The translations under genes and the position numbers were made by a program. This document shows positions 25,630 to 31,924 of a stretch of 31,924 bases of DNA, piece by piece; the stretch's first letter is position 1, and each line of letters begins with the position of its first letter. The notes beneath the pieces are model-generated. The model saw nothing but the letters and a program-made list of their open reading frames with translations. It had not been told where the DNA came from and did not search any database. This DNA is from an uncultured Coriobacteriaceae bacterium. Lineage in GTDB: Bacteria > Actinomycetota > Coriobacteriia > Coriobacteriales > Atopobiaceae. The stretch covers positions 1 through 31,924 of the forward strand of contig UQSV01000014.1 in NCBI GenBank assembly GCA_900543875.1. The letters are read 5' to 3'.

Positions 25630-26607
25630 ATGGAGCCCGCCCAGGTTCGCCTCACGATTCCCGATTCCCTCGACCTTACGCGCCTCATGGGCCCCGCAGA
25701 CTCGCTGTTGCGCCGCATCGAGGCCGCGACGGACGCCTCGATCACCGTGCGGGGCAACCAGGTGAGCGTCGCGGGGGACCCGGTCGAGGCCAACCGCATC
25801 GTGGGCGTGTTCTCGAGCCTCATCAACCTCGTGAGCAGGGGAGACGTGCCCACCACGGGAGACGTTGACCTGCTGCTCGCGAGCTCTGGCGAGGCAGGCG
25901 TCGCCCACGCCTCGCTTGGCGACGACATCCTGCTCACCTATCGCGGCCGTGCCCTGCGGCCCAAGACGGCCGGCCAGCGCCGCTACGTCGAGGCCGTGCG
26001 CACCCACACCCTCACCTTTGCGCTGGGGCCCGCCGGCACGGGCAAGACCTACCTCGCCATGGCGATGGCCGTGGCGGCGCTCAAGCGCCACGAGGTGGGC
26101 CGCATCGTCCTGTGCCGCCCCGTCGTGGAGGCGGGGGAGTCGTTGGGATACCTGCCCGGCACCCTCCAGGAGAAGCTCGACCCCTACGTGCGCCCGCTCT
26201 ACGACGCCCTCTTCGACATGACCGACATGGAGAAGGGCAACGCCATGATCGAGCAGGGCATCATCGAGATCGCCCCGCTCGCCTACATGCGCGGCCGCAC
26301 CCTCAACGACGCCTTCGTCATCCTCGACGAGGCGCAGAACACCACGCCCGAGCAGATGAAGATGTTTCTCACGAGGCTGGGGTTCCGCAGCCGCTTCGTC
26401 GTGACGGGCGATGCCTCCCAGCGCGACCTCGCGGGGACGAGCGGCCTCACGACGGCCCGCCGCGCGCTCGAGGGCACCGACGACATCGCGTTCGTCGACC
26501 TGGGCCGCGCCGACATCGTGCGCCACCCGCTCGTGGCGCGCATCGTCGAGGCCTACGAGCGCACCGAGCGGCATGACCATGAGAAGGGAGCGTCCCATGA
26601 GCGCTGA
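25630..26607 (+). CDS. phoH: PhoH-like P-loop ATPase
   Basis: A cytoplasmic ATPase of the PhoH family, linked to RNA metabolism and often encoded next to ybeY. The 325 residues contain an N-terminal KH-like region (about 1-75) and an ATPase domain with Walker A GPAGTGKT (133-140), then CRPVVEAGESLGYLPG and Walker B VILDEAQN, followed by VVTGDASQRD. ATG 25630 follows GGAGG (25622-25626) at a tight 3-base spacing. An upstream GTG at 25585 would lie before the likely transcription start. The 3' end overlaps ybeY by 11 bases. Confidence 0.93.
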   Translation: MEPAQVRLTIPDSLDLTRLMGPADSLLRRIEAATDASITVRGNQVSVAGDPVEANRIVGVFSSLINLVSRGDVPTTGDVDLLLASSGEAGVAHASLGDDILLTYRGRALRPKTAGQRRYVEAVRTHTLTFALGPAGTGKTYLAMAMAVAALKRHEVGRIVLCRPVVEAGESLGYLPGTLQEKLDPYVRPLYDALFDMTDMEKGNAMIEQGIIEIAPLAYMRGRTLNDAFVILDEAQNTTPEQMKMFLTRLGFRSRFVVTGDASQRDLAGTSGLTTARRALEGTDDIAFVDLGRADIVRHPLVARIVEAYERTERHDHEKGASHER

Positions 26608-27124
26608 GATCGAGCTGTTCTGCGAGGAGGGGGCGAGCCTCGCCATCGACGAGGCCGAGCTCGCACGCGTCTTTGACCTCGTGCTTGCCGAGGAGGGCGT
26701 CGAGCGCACCTGCTGCGTGTCGGTGAGCGTGCTTGGCGAGTCCTCCATGCAGGCGCTCAACGCCGAGTGGCGTGGCGTCGAGGCCCCCACCGACGTCATC
26801 TCGCTCGAGTGCGAGCGCCCCGACGACCCCGACCTGGGCCCGGACGAGCCCTGCGAGCTCGGGGACATCGCGATGGCACCCTCGGTGCTCGCCGCGCAGT
26901 CCGCCCGCTATGGCACCACGCCCGAGGACGAGACGCGCCTCATGGCAATCCACTCGCTGCTGCACCTGCTGGGCTACGACCACATCGAGGAGGCCGATGC
27001 CGCCTTCATGGAGGCGCGCGAGGACGAGCTTCTGGCCCTTGCCTGCGGGCGCGACCTCGGCCACGTCGCCACGACGCGCCATGCGGACGACACCCCTCTT
27101 CCAAAGGCGGGTGAGCGGCCGTGA
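26597..27124 (+). CDS. ybeY: Endoribonuclease YbeY, rRNA maturation factor
   Basis: A zinc metalloprotein needed for 16S rRNA 3'-end maturation and late 30S quality control. The 175-residue product shows the defining H-x3-H-x5-H motif at His119, His123 and His129 (HSLLHLLGYDH), and PTDVISL and ELGDIAM before it. About 35 residues follow the motif region, more than usual and low in complexity. ATG 26597 has AAGGGAG (26584-26590) upstream. It overlaps phoH, and its TGA overlaps the GTG of dgkA (GTGA). The phoH-ybeY-dgkA-era order is conserved. Confidence 0.95.
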   Translation: MSAEIELFCEEGASLAIDEAELARVFDLVLAEEGVERTCCVSVSVLGESSMQALNAEWRGVEAPTDVISLECERPDDPDLGPDEPCELGDIAMAPSVLAAQSARYGTTPEDETRLMAIHSLLHLLGYDHIEEADAAFMEAREDELLALACGRDLGHVATTRHADDTPLPKAGERP

Positions 27125-27504
27125 TACCGGGCTCCAAGGAGAACCACCCCTCGTTTCGCAAGAGCTTCGGCTTTGCCATCCAGGGCTTTCGCTTCGCCGT
27201 CACGAGCGAGCGCAACATCAAGGTGATGCTCGGCGGCTTCGTACTCGCCGTCGTCGCGGGTCTCGTCGTCGGGCTCGACGCGGCCCGCTGGGGCGTCGTC
27301 TTGCTGTGCTGTGGCGTCGTGCTCTCCGCCGAGCTCATCAACACCTCGATCGAGACGATCGTCGATCTCGTCTCGCCCGAGTACCACCCCCTCGCGGGGC
27401 GGGCCAAGGACATCGCCGCGGCCGCCACCTGGGTGCTGTGCGCCTTCGTCGCCTTCGCCGGCATCATCGTCATCGGCTCCGCCGCCATCGAGAAGTTCCT
27501 CTAG
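27121..27504 (+). CDS. dgkA: Diacylglycerol / undecaprenol kinase family protein
   Basis: A small integral membrane kinase. In Gram-positive bacteria this family mostly phosphorylates undecaprenol, recycling the cell-wall lipid carrier. The 127-residue product has the family signature ELINTSIETIVDLVSPEYH with LAGRAKDIAAAATW after it, and three membrane helices (about 40-56, 58-80 and 100-122). The GTG overlaps the ybeY stop as GTGA. Era follows 14 bases later, the typical neighbour. Substrate choice (undecaprenol against diacylglycerol) is inferred from the lineage. Confidence 0.92.
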   Translation: MIPGSKENHPSFRKSFGFAIQGFRFAVTSERNIKVMLGGFVLAVVAGLVVGLDAARWGVVLLCCGVVLSAELINTSIETIVDLVSPEYHPLAGRAKDIAAAATWVLCAFVAFAGIIVIGSAAIEKFL

Positions 27505-27518
27505 GGCTAGGAGGCCCC

Positions 27519-28421
27519 ATGTCTGACACCCCCTTCAAGAGTGGCTTCGTCGCCCTCGTCGGCCGTCCCAACGCCGGCAAGTCAACCCTGCTCAACGCCT
27601 GCTGCGGGCAGCGCATCGCCATCACGAGCCCCGTGGCCCAGACCACGCGCAAGCGCCTGCGCGCCGTGGTGAACACGCCCGAGAGCCAGATCGTCATCGT
27701 CGACACGCCGGGCCTGCACAAGCCTAAGGACGCCCTTGGCAAGGAACTCAACCGTGCCGCCCTGGGCGAGCTTGCCGACGTCGACGTCGTGGCCATGCTC
27801 GTCGACGCCACCAAGCCCGTGGGCACGGGCGACGAGTGGGTCGCGGGTCACGTCGACCACGCTCGCGCACCCAAGATCCTCGTGCTCACCAAGGCCGACC
27901 TCGCCAAGCCCGACCAGATGGCCGCCCAGCTCGAGGCCGCCCAGGAGCTCGCCCACTTCGACGACGTCATCGTCACGAGCGCCACCGAGGGCTTCAACGT
28001 CGACGCGTTCCTCTCGCTCGTGAACGAGAAGCTGCCCGGGGGCCCCAAGTGGTTCCCCGACGACATGGGCTCCGATGCCACCGAGGAGGACCTCGTGAGC
28101 GAGTTCGTGCGCGAGAAGGTCCTGCTCAACTGCCGTGACGAGGTGCCGCACTCGGTGGCCGTCGTCTGCAACGACATCGTCTGGAAGAAGGACGGTCACG
28201 CGAGCGTGAGCGCCACGATCCTTGTCGAGCGCGATGGCCAGAAGGGTATCATCGTGGGCCGCGGTGGCTCTATGATCAAGAAGATCGGCTCTGCCGCTCG
28301 TCCCGACATCGAGCGCCTGCTTGGCGCCAAGGTGTTCCTCGAGCTGCGCGTTCAGGTGCGCCCGCAGTGGCGCCGCGACCAGAACGAGATCCGCCGCCTG
28401 GGCTACGAGGCGGAGAGTTAG
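27519..28421 (+). CDS. era: GTPase Era
   Basis: Era binds the 3' end of 16S rRNA and the 30S subunit, linking ribosome assembly to growth. The 300-residue length is normal. G1 is GRPNAGKS (15-22), G3 is DTPG (62-65) and G4 is TKAD, a common replacement of NKAD. The C-terminal KH domain has GQKGIIVGRGGSMIKKIG. ATG 27519 is set by AGGAGG (27509-27514) four bases upstream. The recO remnant follows directly, the usual order. Confidence 0.96.
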   Translation: MSDTPFKSGFVALVGRPNAGKSTLLNACCGQRIAITSPVAQTTRKRLRAVVNTPESQIVIVDTPGLHKPKDALGKELNRAALGELADVDVVAMLVDATKPVGTGDEWVAGHVDHARAPKILVLTKADLAKPDQMAAQLEAAQELAHFDDVIVTSATEGFNVDAFLSLVNEKLPGGPKWFPDDMGSDATEEDLVSEFVREKVLLNCRDEVPHSVAVVCNDIVWKKDGHASVSATILVERDGQKGIIVGRGGSMIKKIGSAARPDIERLLGAKVFLELRVQVRPQWRRDQNEIRRLGYEAES

Positions 28422-28424
28422 GCC

Positions 28425-29188
28425 TTGGCGCGCGGGCGCGCTGGAAACGGCACGCAGGCCGGCAAATTCGGTAATAGCTAGACCGCACCAAGCTGGGCGA
28501 GAGCGACCTCATCCTCACAATCCTCGAGGCGTGTGGCTGCCAGGCCCGGGCCGTTGCCAAGGGTGCGCGCAAGCCTGGCGGCAAGCTCGCGGCGCGCGTC
28601 CAGCTCTTCTGCGAGCTCGACCTGCTGCTGGCCCAGGGAAGGAGCCTCGACGTGGTGGCCGAGGCCCAGCTCGAGTGCCCCCACGCGGCGCTGCGCGGCG
28701 ACCTCGCGCGCGTGAGCGCGGCGAGCGTCGTCTGCGAGGTGGCCCGCCTCACGAGCTTTCCCGAGGCGCCCGACCCGTTCCTTGCCCCCATCTGCTCGCG
28801 GGCCCTGCTCGCCTGCGAGCAGGCGGCCGACCAGCCCCACCTTGACGTCGTCGTGGCGGCATACGTGCTCAAGGTCCTCTCGCACCAGGGCTGGCGCCCC
28901 GTCCTCTCCGAGTGCGTCGCCTGCGCCGATCCCGCACCCACGCGCTTCTCGGCCCTGGCGGGCGGGGCCCTGTGCGAGAACTGCGCCAGAGGCGTCGAGG
29001 GCGCCGAGCCCGTCGACGCCGCCACCCTCGCGTGGCTTGCGGCGCTCGTTGGCTCCACCTTCGACGAGTTGCTCGCGGCGCGGGTCGAGGAGCACATGGC
29101 GGCCGAGCTGCTCGCGCTCGTGCACGTCTGGGCGGCAACCCAGCTCGACGCGCGGCTGCGCGCGTTCGAGTTTGCCCTGAGCGTGTAG
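28425..29188 (+). pseudogene. recO: DNA repair protein RecO, 5' end disrupted by frameshifts
   Basis: RecO helps RecR load RecA on SSB-coated DNA in gap repair. The open frame from 28478 encodes LDRTKLGESDLILTIL, then AVAKGARKPGGKLAARVQLF, which are the OB-fold hallmarks of RecO. It runs to 29188 with a helical domain and a zinc site (CVAC about residue 145, CENC about 168). Directly upstream in frame are TAA (28472) and TAG (28475), and no start codon exists before GTG 28652, which would remove the OB fold. Upstream pieces look like the missing N-terminus in other frames: TTG 28425 with GGAGAG before it reads MARGRAGNGTQAGKF, and GTA ATA GCT (28471-28479) would encode the VIA expected before LDRTK. 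Either the gene is degraded or the sequence has small indels. Confidence 0.65.
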
Positions 29189-29277
29189 GGCTGGCCCTCG
29201 TCTTCCCGTTTCGCAGGTTGGCGGGCTGGCGGCCGGTTCGTCTCGCCGTCGCGGCTCAAGTTGTGAAGCCCCCTCCA

Positions 29278-29347
29278 CCCTGAGAATGTGAGCAGTCATT
29301 CAGACTTCGGCTTGGCTATGATGCATCGCCGACAAACATTCTCAGGG
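29278..29347 (+). promoter_or_regulatory. Perfect 12-bp inverted repeat bracketing the promoter of the metal exporter gene
   Basis: CCCTGAGAATGT (29278-29289) and ACATTCTCAGGG (29336-29347) are exact inverse copies 46 bases apart. Between them lies TATGAT (29317-29322), a -10 box with five of six matches, itself flanked by TCGGC (29307-29311) and GCCGA (29328-29332). The left arm would lie around -51 to -40, and the right arm just after the start, running into the Shine-Dalgarno. This suggests paired operator sites. In read-through RNA it could instead form a hairpin hiding the ribosome site. Confidence 0.6.
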
Positions 29348-29360
29348 GGAGTACCACCAC

Positions 29361-30299
29361 ATGGATCTTGTTATCGACGTCCTCAAGGACGCCCTCATCG
29401 ACACGGCCGAGCTCGTGCCGTTTCTCTTCGTGACCTACGTCGCCGTGAGCCTGCTCGAGCTCTTTGCCTCCGGGCGCGCCGGCGACGTCATCCAGCGCGC
29501 GGGCCACGCGGGCCCGCTCTTTGGCGGCCTGCTGGGCCTTGTGCCGCAGTGCGGTTTCTCGGCCATGGGCGCCATGCTCTATGCGGACCGCATCGTGACG
29601 CTTGGCACCTTGGTGGCCGTTGTGCTGTCGACTTCAGACGAGATGCTGCCGCTGCTCGTGGCCGAGCGCCTCGACGCGGGGCTGCTCTTCAAGATCCTCG
29701 CCACCAAGGCCGTACTCGGCGTCGTGCTGGGCTTCGCCGTCGACCTCGTGCTGCGCGCCACGCTCCACCGCACGTCTCTCCTCGCGCTTCCCGAGCAGGG
29801 CAAGGGCCAGCAGGATGGCGATGAGACGAGCGAGCAGGGCGAGTACGACGTGAGCGAGTACTCCTGCGACTGCGGCTGCGAGGAGCCCATGACCCGCGGC
29901 GAGGTCGCGCGTTGGATCGCCGTGAATTCGGCCTACAAGACTGCGCAGGTCACGGTCTTCATCTTTGCCGTGACGCTCGTGCTGGGCGCCGCCATCGAGC
30001 TTGTGGGCATTGACGCCATCGCGTCGTTCTTCTCAAGCAACGCCATCGTGGCGACGTTTGCCTCGGGCCTTTTCGGCCTCATCCCCAACTGCGCCGCGAG
30101 CGTGGTCATCACGCAGCTCTACCTCGACGGGGCGCTGGGCTTTGCGCCGATGATGACGGGCGTACTCGTCGCGGGAGGGGCGGCCTACCTGGTGCTCTTC
30201 CGCACCAACGCGAGCGCCAGGGAGAACGTCGCCATCGCCGCGCTCATGTATGCGCTGGGCGTGGGCGCGGGCCTCGTCATGCTGGCGATTGGGTTCTAG
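29361..30299 (+). CDS. Putative 10-TM heavy-metal (manganese/arsenic-type) exporter
   Basis: The 312-residue membrane protein resembles the family annotated as putative manganese transporter or arsenic efflux protein (ArsP_2-like, Pfam PF11449 by recollection). It contains two inverted halves with matching motifs: GLVPQCGFSAMGAMLYAD (residues 59-76) and GLIPNCAASVVITQLYLD (starting 239). The STSDEMLP segment (90-97) follows the first. A hydrophilic loop (about 140-180) is acidic and holds Cys169, Cys171 and Cys173 (CDCGC), a possible metal-sensing or binding site. AGGGGGAG precedes the ATG by about 10 bases. The substrate is uncertain. Bracketing by a perfect inverted repeat suggests tight regulation, plausibly by a metalloregulator. 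Its stop shares the CTAG tetranucleotide with the convergent gene. Confidence 0.8.
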   Translation: MDLVIDVLKDALIDTAELVPFLFVTYVAVSLLELFASGRAGDVIQRAGHAGPLFGGLLGLVPQCGFSAMGAMLYADRIVTLGTLVAVVLSTSDEMLPLLVAERLDAGLLFKILATKAVLGVVLGFAVDLVLRATLHRTSLLALPEQGKGQQDGDETSEQGEYDVSEYSCDCGCEEPMTRGEVARWIAVNSAYKTAQVTVFIFAVTLVLGAAIELVGIDAIASFFSSNAIVATFASGLFGLIPNCAASVVITQLYLDGALGFAPMMTGVLVAGGAAYLVLFRTNASARENVAIAALMYALGVGAGLVMLAIGF

Positions 30300-30808
30300 C
30301 GCTCGAGCCTGATGGGGCGGCGCGGGCTTGCGACCGCGCTGGGGTACTCGCTGCCGCAGCGCAGGGCCAGCACGAGGTCGTCGATGGCCTCTGAGGCATA
30401 GCGGCGCGAACGCCCCATGCGGGGTCGGCCCATGTGCTCCGCGAGCTTCTCGGCTCCCATGATGACGAGGGTTCCCGCCCAGAGACTGCCTGTTAGGGCT
30501 ATGTCGTTTTCCGAGAAGCTGTAAGCGAGCTGCGCTGTGTCTGCGTCCGTGCCGTCGCAGCACACGATGGCGTAGTCGAGCCTGTCGCTCAGGCTGGGCA
30601 TGGGAGTGGCCTGGCCGTTCCAGTACCAGGCACTGACCGTGGCGTCTGCCGCGGAAGGGTCGTCGATGATCTGGGGCGCCTTCGTGCCGCCCAGCTTCGA
30701 GTAGGCGGTGAGTGCATCGGAAAAGTCCTCGAGCAGAAGTCCTGGCAGCGCGCTTCCCGTCTTGTCTGCGTTGTAGAGCGCTATGGTGCGTGGCGCGAGC
30801 GATCGCAT
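30296..30808 (-). CDS. Hypothetical protein
   Basis: I do not recognise this 170-residue protein. It looks soluble: no signal peptide and no membrane helix long enough to be convincing. Mixed alpha/beta content is suggested by APRTIALYNADKTGSALPG near the start, then LDYAIVCCDGTD and LTGSLWAGTLVIMGAEKL. A flavodoxin-like fold is conceivable but unproven. The C-terminal 40 residues are Arg-rich. ATG 30808 is preferred because GGAGG (30813-30817, minus strand) is four bases upstream; ATG 30835 has no such site. It converges on the metal exporter gene with a 4-base overlap and has no visible terminator between. Confidence 0.6.
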   Translation of the reverse strand: MRSLAPRTIALYNADKTGSALPGLLLEDFSDALTAYSKLGGTKAPQIIDDPSAADATVSAWYWNGQATPMPSLSDRLDYAIVCCDGTDADTAQLAYSFSENDIALTGSLWAGTLVIMGAEKLAEHMGRPRMGRSRRYASEAIDDLVLALRCGSEYPSAVASPRRPIRLER

Positions 30809-30840
30809 GGGGCCTCCGTAGTCTGTGACTTTCATCTGCT

Positions 30841-30846
30841 ACGATA
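30841..30846 (-). promoter_or_regulatory. Possible -10 box of the minus-strand hypothetical gene
   Basis: TATCGT on the minus strand matches four of six positions and would start RNA about 25 bases before the ATG at 30808. This is weak evidence, given mainly because it agrees with the shorter start. Confidence 0.25.
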
Positions 30847-30911
30847 CCCCTCGTCGCGTCGGCGTACCTACATGGCGGTCTTGTGTTGTTATCCGCCGCG
30901 TCCGGGGCGTG

Positions 30912-30920
30912 TGCTACTAT
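30912..30920 (+). promoter_or_regulatory. Extended -10 promoter element of rpsO
   Basis: TGC followed by TACTAT (30915-30920) forms an extended -10 element. No -35 box stands at 17 bases, which is acceptable for extended -10 promoters. It gives a leader of about 83 bases, long enough for S15 autoregulation of the kind known in other bacteria. Confidence 0.45.
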
Positions 30921-31009
30921 CTACAAGGTTTGTTGGTACCCCTCACTTGGACGGCCGCTCACACCGGCGGCGCTCCCAGTCTGGGGCGAACGTAGAGAAA
31001 GGTGTCATC

Positions 31010-31288
31010 ATGACCATCTCCAAGGAGCGCAAGGCCGAGCTCATCAAGGCCTACGGCAAGAACGAGCACGACTCCGGCTCTGCTCCCGTCCAGGTCGCCA
31101 TCCTCACCGACCGCATCAAGGAGCTCACCGAGCACATGAAGTCCCACAAGAAGGACTTCCACACCCGTCGTGGCCTGCTCATGCTCGTTGGTAAGCGTCG
31201 TCGTCTGCTCTCCTACATCAAGAGCAACGACATCAACGAGTACCGTGAGCTCATCGCCAAGCTCGGCATCCGCGACAACATCCAGTAA
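31010..31288 (+). CDS. rpsO: 30S ribosomal protein S15
   Basis: S15 binds the central domain of 16S rRNA early in 30S assembly and forms an intersubunit bridge. The 92-residue product is close to the usual 89. It contains VQVAILTDRIKELTEHMKSHK and the diagnostic DFHTRRGLLMLVGKRRRLLSY. The ATG at 31010 lies 7-8 bases after GAAAGG. It is followed by a classic terminator and then pnp, the conserved rpsO-pnp order. Confidence 0.97.
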   Translation: MTISKERKAELIKAYGKNEHDSGSAPVQVAILTDRIKELTEHMKSHKKDFHTRRGLLMLVGKRRRLLSYIKSNDINEYRELIAKLGIRDNIQ

Positions 31289-31300
31289 ATCTGGACCTAC

Positions 31301-31322
31301 GGGGCGCTTCGGCGCCCCTTTT
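31301..31322 (+). terminator. Terminator with UUCG tetraloop after rpsO
   Basis: GGGGCGC (31301-31307), loop TTCG, GCGCCCC (31312-31318), then TTTT. This is a textbook stable hairpin. Leakage through it, or a promoter inside the following 130 bases, would supply pnp. Confidence 0.9.
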
Positions 31323-31330
31323 CATAACGC

Positions 31331-31427
31331 GTGCCCAAGGGTCTGGGCACAGCGGGCTTGCCCCAAGGGGCCAGACCAAGCGCATCCGCACGTCGCGGGT
31401 GTCGGAGCCCGCAGACGGCCCGTCTGC
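31331..31427 (+). promoter_or_regulatory. Structured leader of pnp (two hairpins)
   Basis: GTGCCCA (31331-31337) pairs with TGGGCAC (31344-31350), and GCAGACG (31411-31417) pairs with CGTCTGC (31421-31427). The second lies 30 bases before the pnp ATG. In enterobacteria a leader hairpin cut by RNase III is the target of PNPase autoregulation. The same use here is only an analogy. Confidence 0.45.
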
Positions 31428-31456
31428 AACGTGGCAGGCGGAGATAAGGGAAAGAA

Positions 31457-31924
31457 ATGGCAAAGGTTACACACGAGTTCGACCTCTACGGCAAGCACTA
31501 CGTGCTCGAGACCGGCGAGCTTGCCAAGCAGGCCACCGGTGCAGTCCTCGTCAAGCAGGGTGACTCCACGGTCCTCGTTACCGCGGTTGTCTCGAAGGAG
31601 CGCAAGGACTACGACTTCTTCCCGCTGACGGTCGACTTCATCGAGAAGATGTACGCCGTGGGCCGCATCCCCGGCGGCTACCTCAAGCGTGAGGCCCGTC
31701 CGTCCGAGAAGGCCACGCTCACCGCCCGCATGATTGACCGCCCGCTGCGCCCGAGCTTCCCGGCCGGCTTCCGCAACGAGGTCCAGGTCGTCGCAACCTC
31801 TCTCGTGGCCGACCAGGTGAATCCCGTTGACACCATCTGCGTGATGGCCGCCAGCGCCGCCTTCACCGTGGGTGGTGTGCCCTTCGAGGGCCCGCTGGCC
31901 TGCGTGCGCATCGGCCGCGACCCC
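31457..31924 (+). CDS. pnp: Polynucleotide phosphorylase (3' part beyond the window)
   Basis: A 3'-to-5' phosphorolytic exoribonuclease, part of the RNA degradation machinery. The first 156 residues are present and in frame to the window end. They belong to the first RNase PH-like domain: VLVKQGDSTVLVTAVVS, then FFPLTVDF, KMYAVGRIPGGYLKREARPSE and RMIDRPLRPSFP, all family hallmarks. AAGGGA (31446-31451) precedes the ATG by five bases. It stands behind rpsO with a hairpin-rich leader between. The second PH domain and the KH and S1 domains lie outside. Confidence 0.97.
   Translation, partial: MAKVTHEFDLYGKHYVLETGELAKQATGAVLVKQGDSTVLVTAVVSKERKDYDFFPLTVDFIEKMYAVGRIPGGYLKREARPSEKATLTARMIDRPLRPSFPAGFRNEVQVVATSLVADQVNPVDTICVMAASAAFTVGGVPFEGPLACVRIGRDP

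Noticed and set aside
28321..28845. A 174-codon frame overlapping era and recO
   Set aside because: Its product is Arg/Pro-rich without domain features. Only the short VIA segment near 28471 may be relevant, as part of the disrupted recO start.

Overview
This is a high-GC, gene-dense bacterial chromosome segment that looks like a member of the Coriobacteriia (Olsenella, Atopobium or Collinsella type actinobacteria). The evidence is a mixture of signatures. A mycobacterial-type integration host factor sits directly before gmk and rpoZ, which is an actinobacterial arrangement. The pyrimidine operon is of Gram-positive type (PyrR attenuation, PyrK plus class 1B PyrD). GTG starts are frequent. 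The genus cannot be fixed from the sequence alone. No gap of 300 bases lacks a gene; the longest (22914-23157, 244 bases) is a divergent promoter region. I saw no tRNA, rRNA, CRISPR array, insertion sequence or prophage.

Layout. 1-5708: PyrR-type leader attenuator, then pyrR-pyrB-pyrC-pyrK-pyrD-pyrF, closed by a large compound hairpin; pyrE and carAB are not here. 5740-8357: mihF-gmk-rpoZ-thiI, closed by a strong terminator. 8482-12631: comEA-comEC (DNA uptake) and holA (clamp-loader delta). 12700-13020: rpsT on the minus strand with its own terminator, divergent from lepA. 13193-19401: lepA-dusB-hemW, then a gene fusing a YidC/Oxa1 membrane insertase core to a CDP-glycerol glycerophosphotransferase-like domain. 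19442-22913: a 20-bp-stem terminator, then a minus-strand pair, ettA followed by a large multi-pass membrane protein of possible GT-C type. 23158-25533: two DnaJ-family genes, the first ending in membrane segments instead of the usual C-terminal domains. 25630-29188: phoH-ybeY-dgkA-era-recO, a conserved cluster for RNA maturation, ribosome assembly and lipid recycling; the recO start is disrupted. 29278-30299: a predicted 10-TM metal exporter whose promoter is bracketed by a perfect 12-bp inverted repeat. 30296-30808: an unrecognised minus-strand protein. 31010 to the end: rpsO, terminator, structured leader and the first part of pnp.

Most of the window is housekeeping: pyrimidine synthesis, translation and ribosome assembly (rpsT, lepA, ettA, ybeY, era, rpsO), tRNA modification (thiI, dusB) and RNA turnover (pnp). 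The least ordinary parts are the insertase-transferase fusion, the membrane-anchored DnaJ, the metal-exporter operator, the broken recO 5' end, and a pyr leader whose PyrR-loop bases are complementary to the terminator region.
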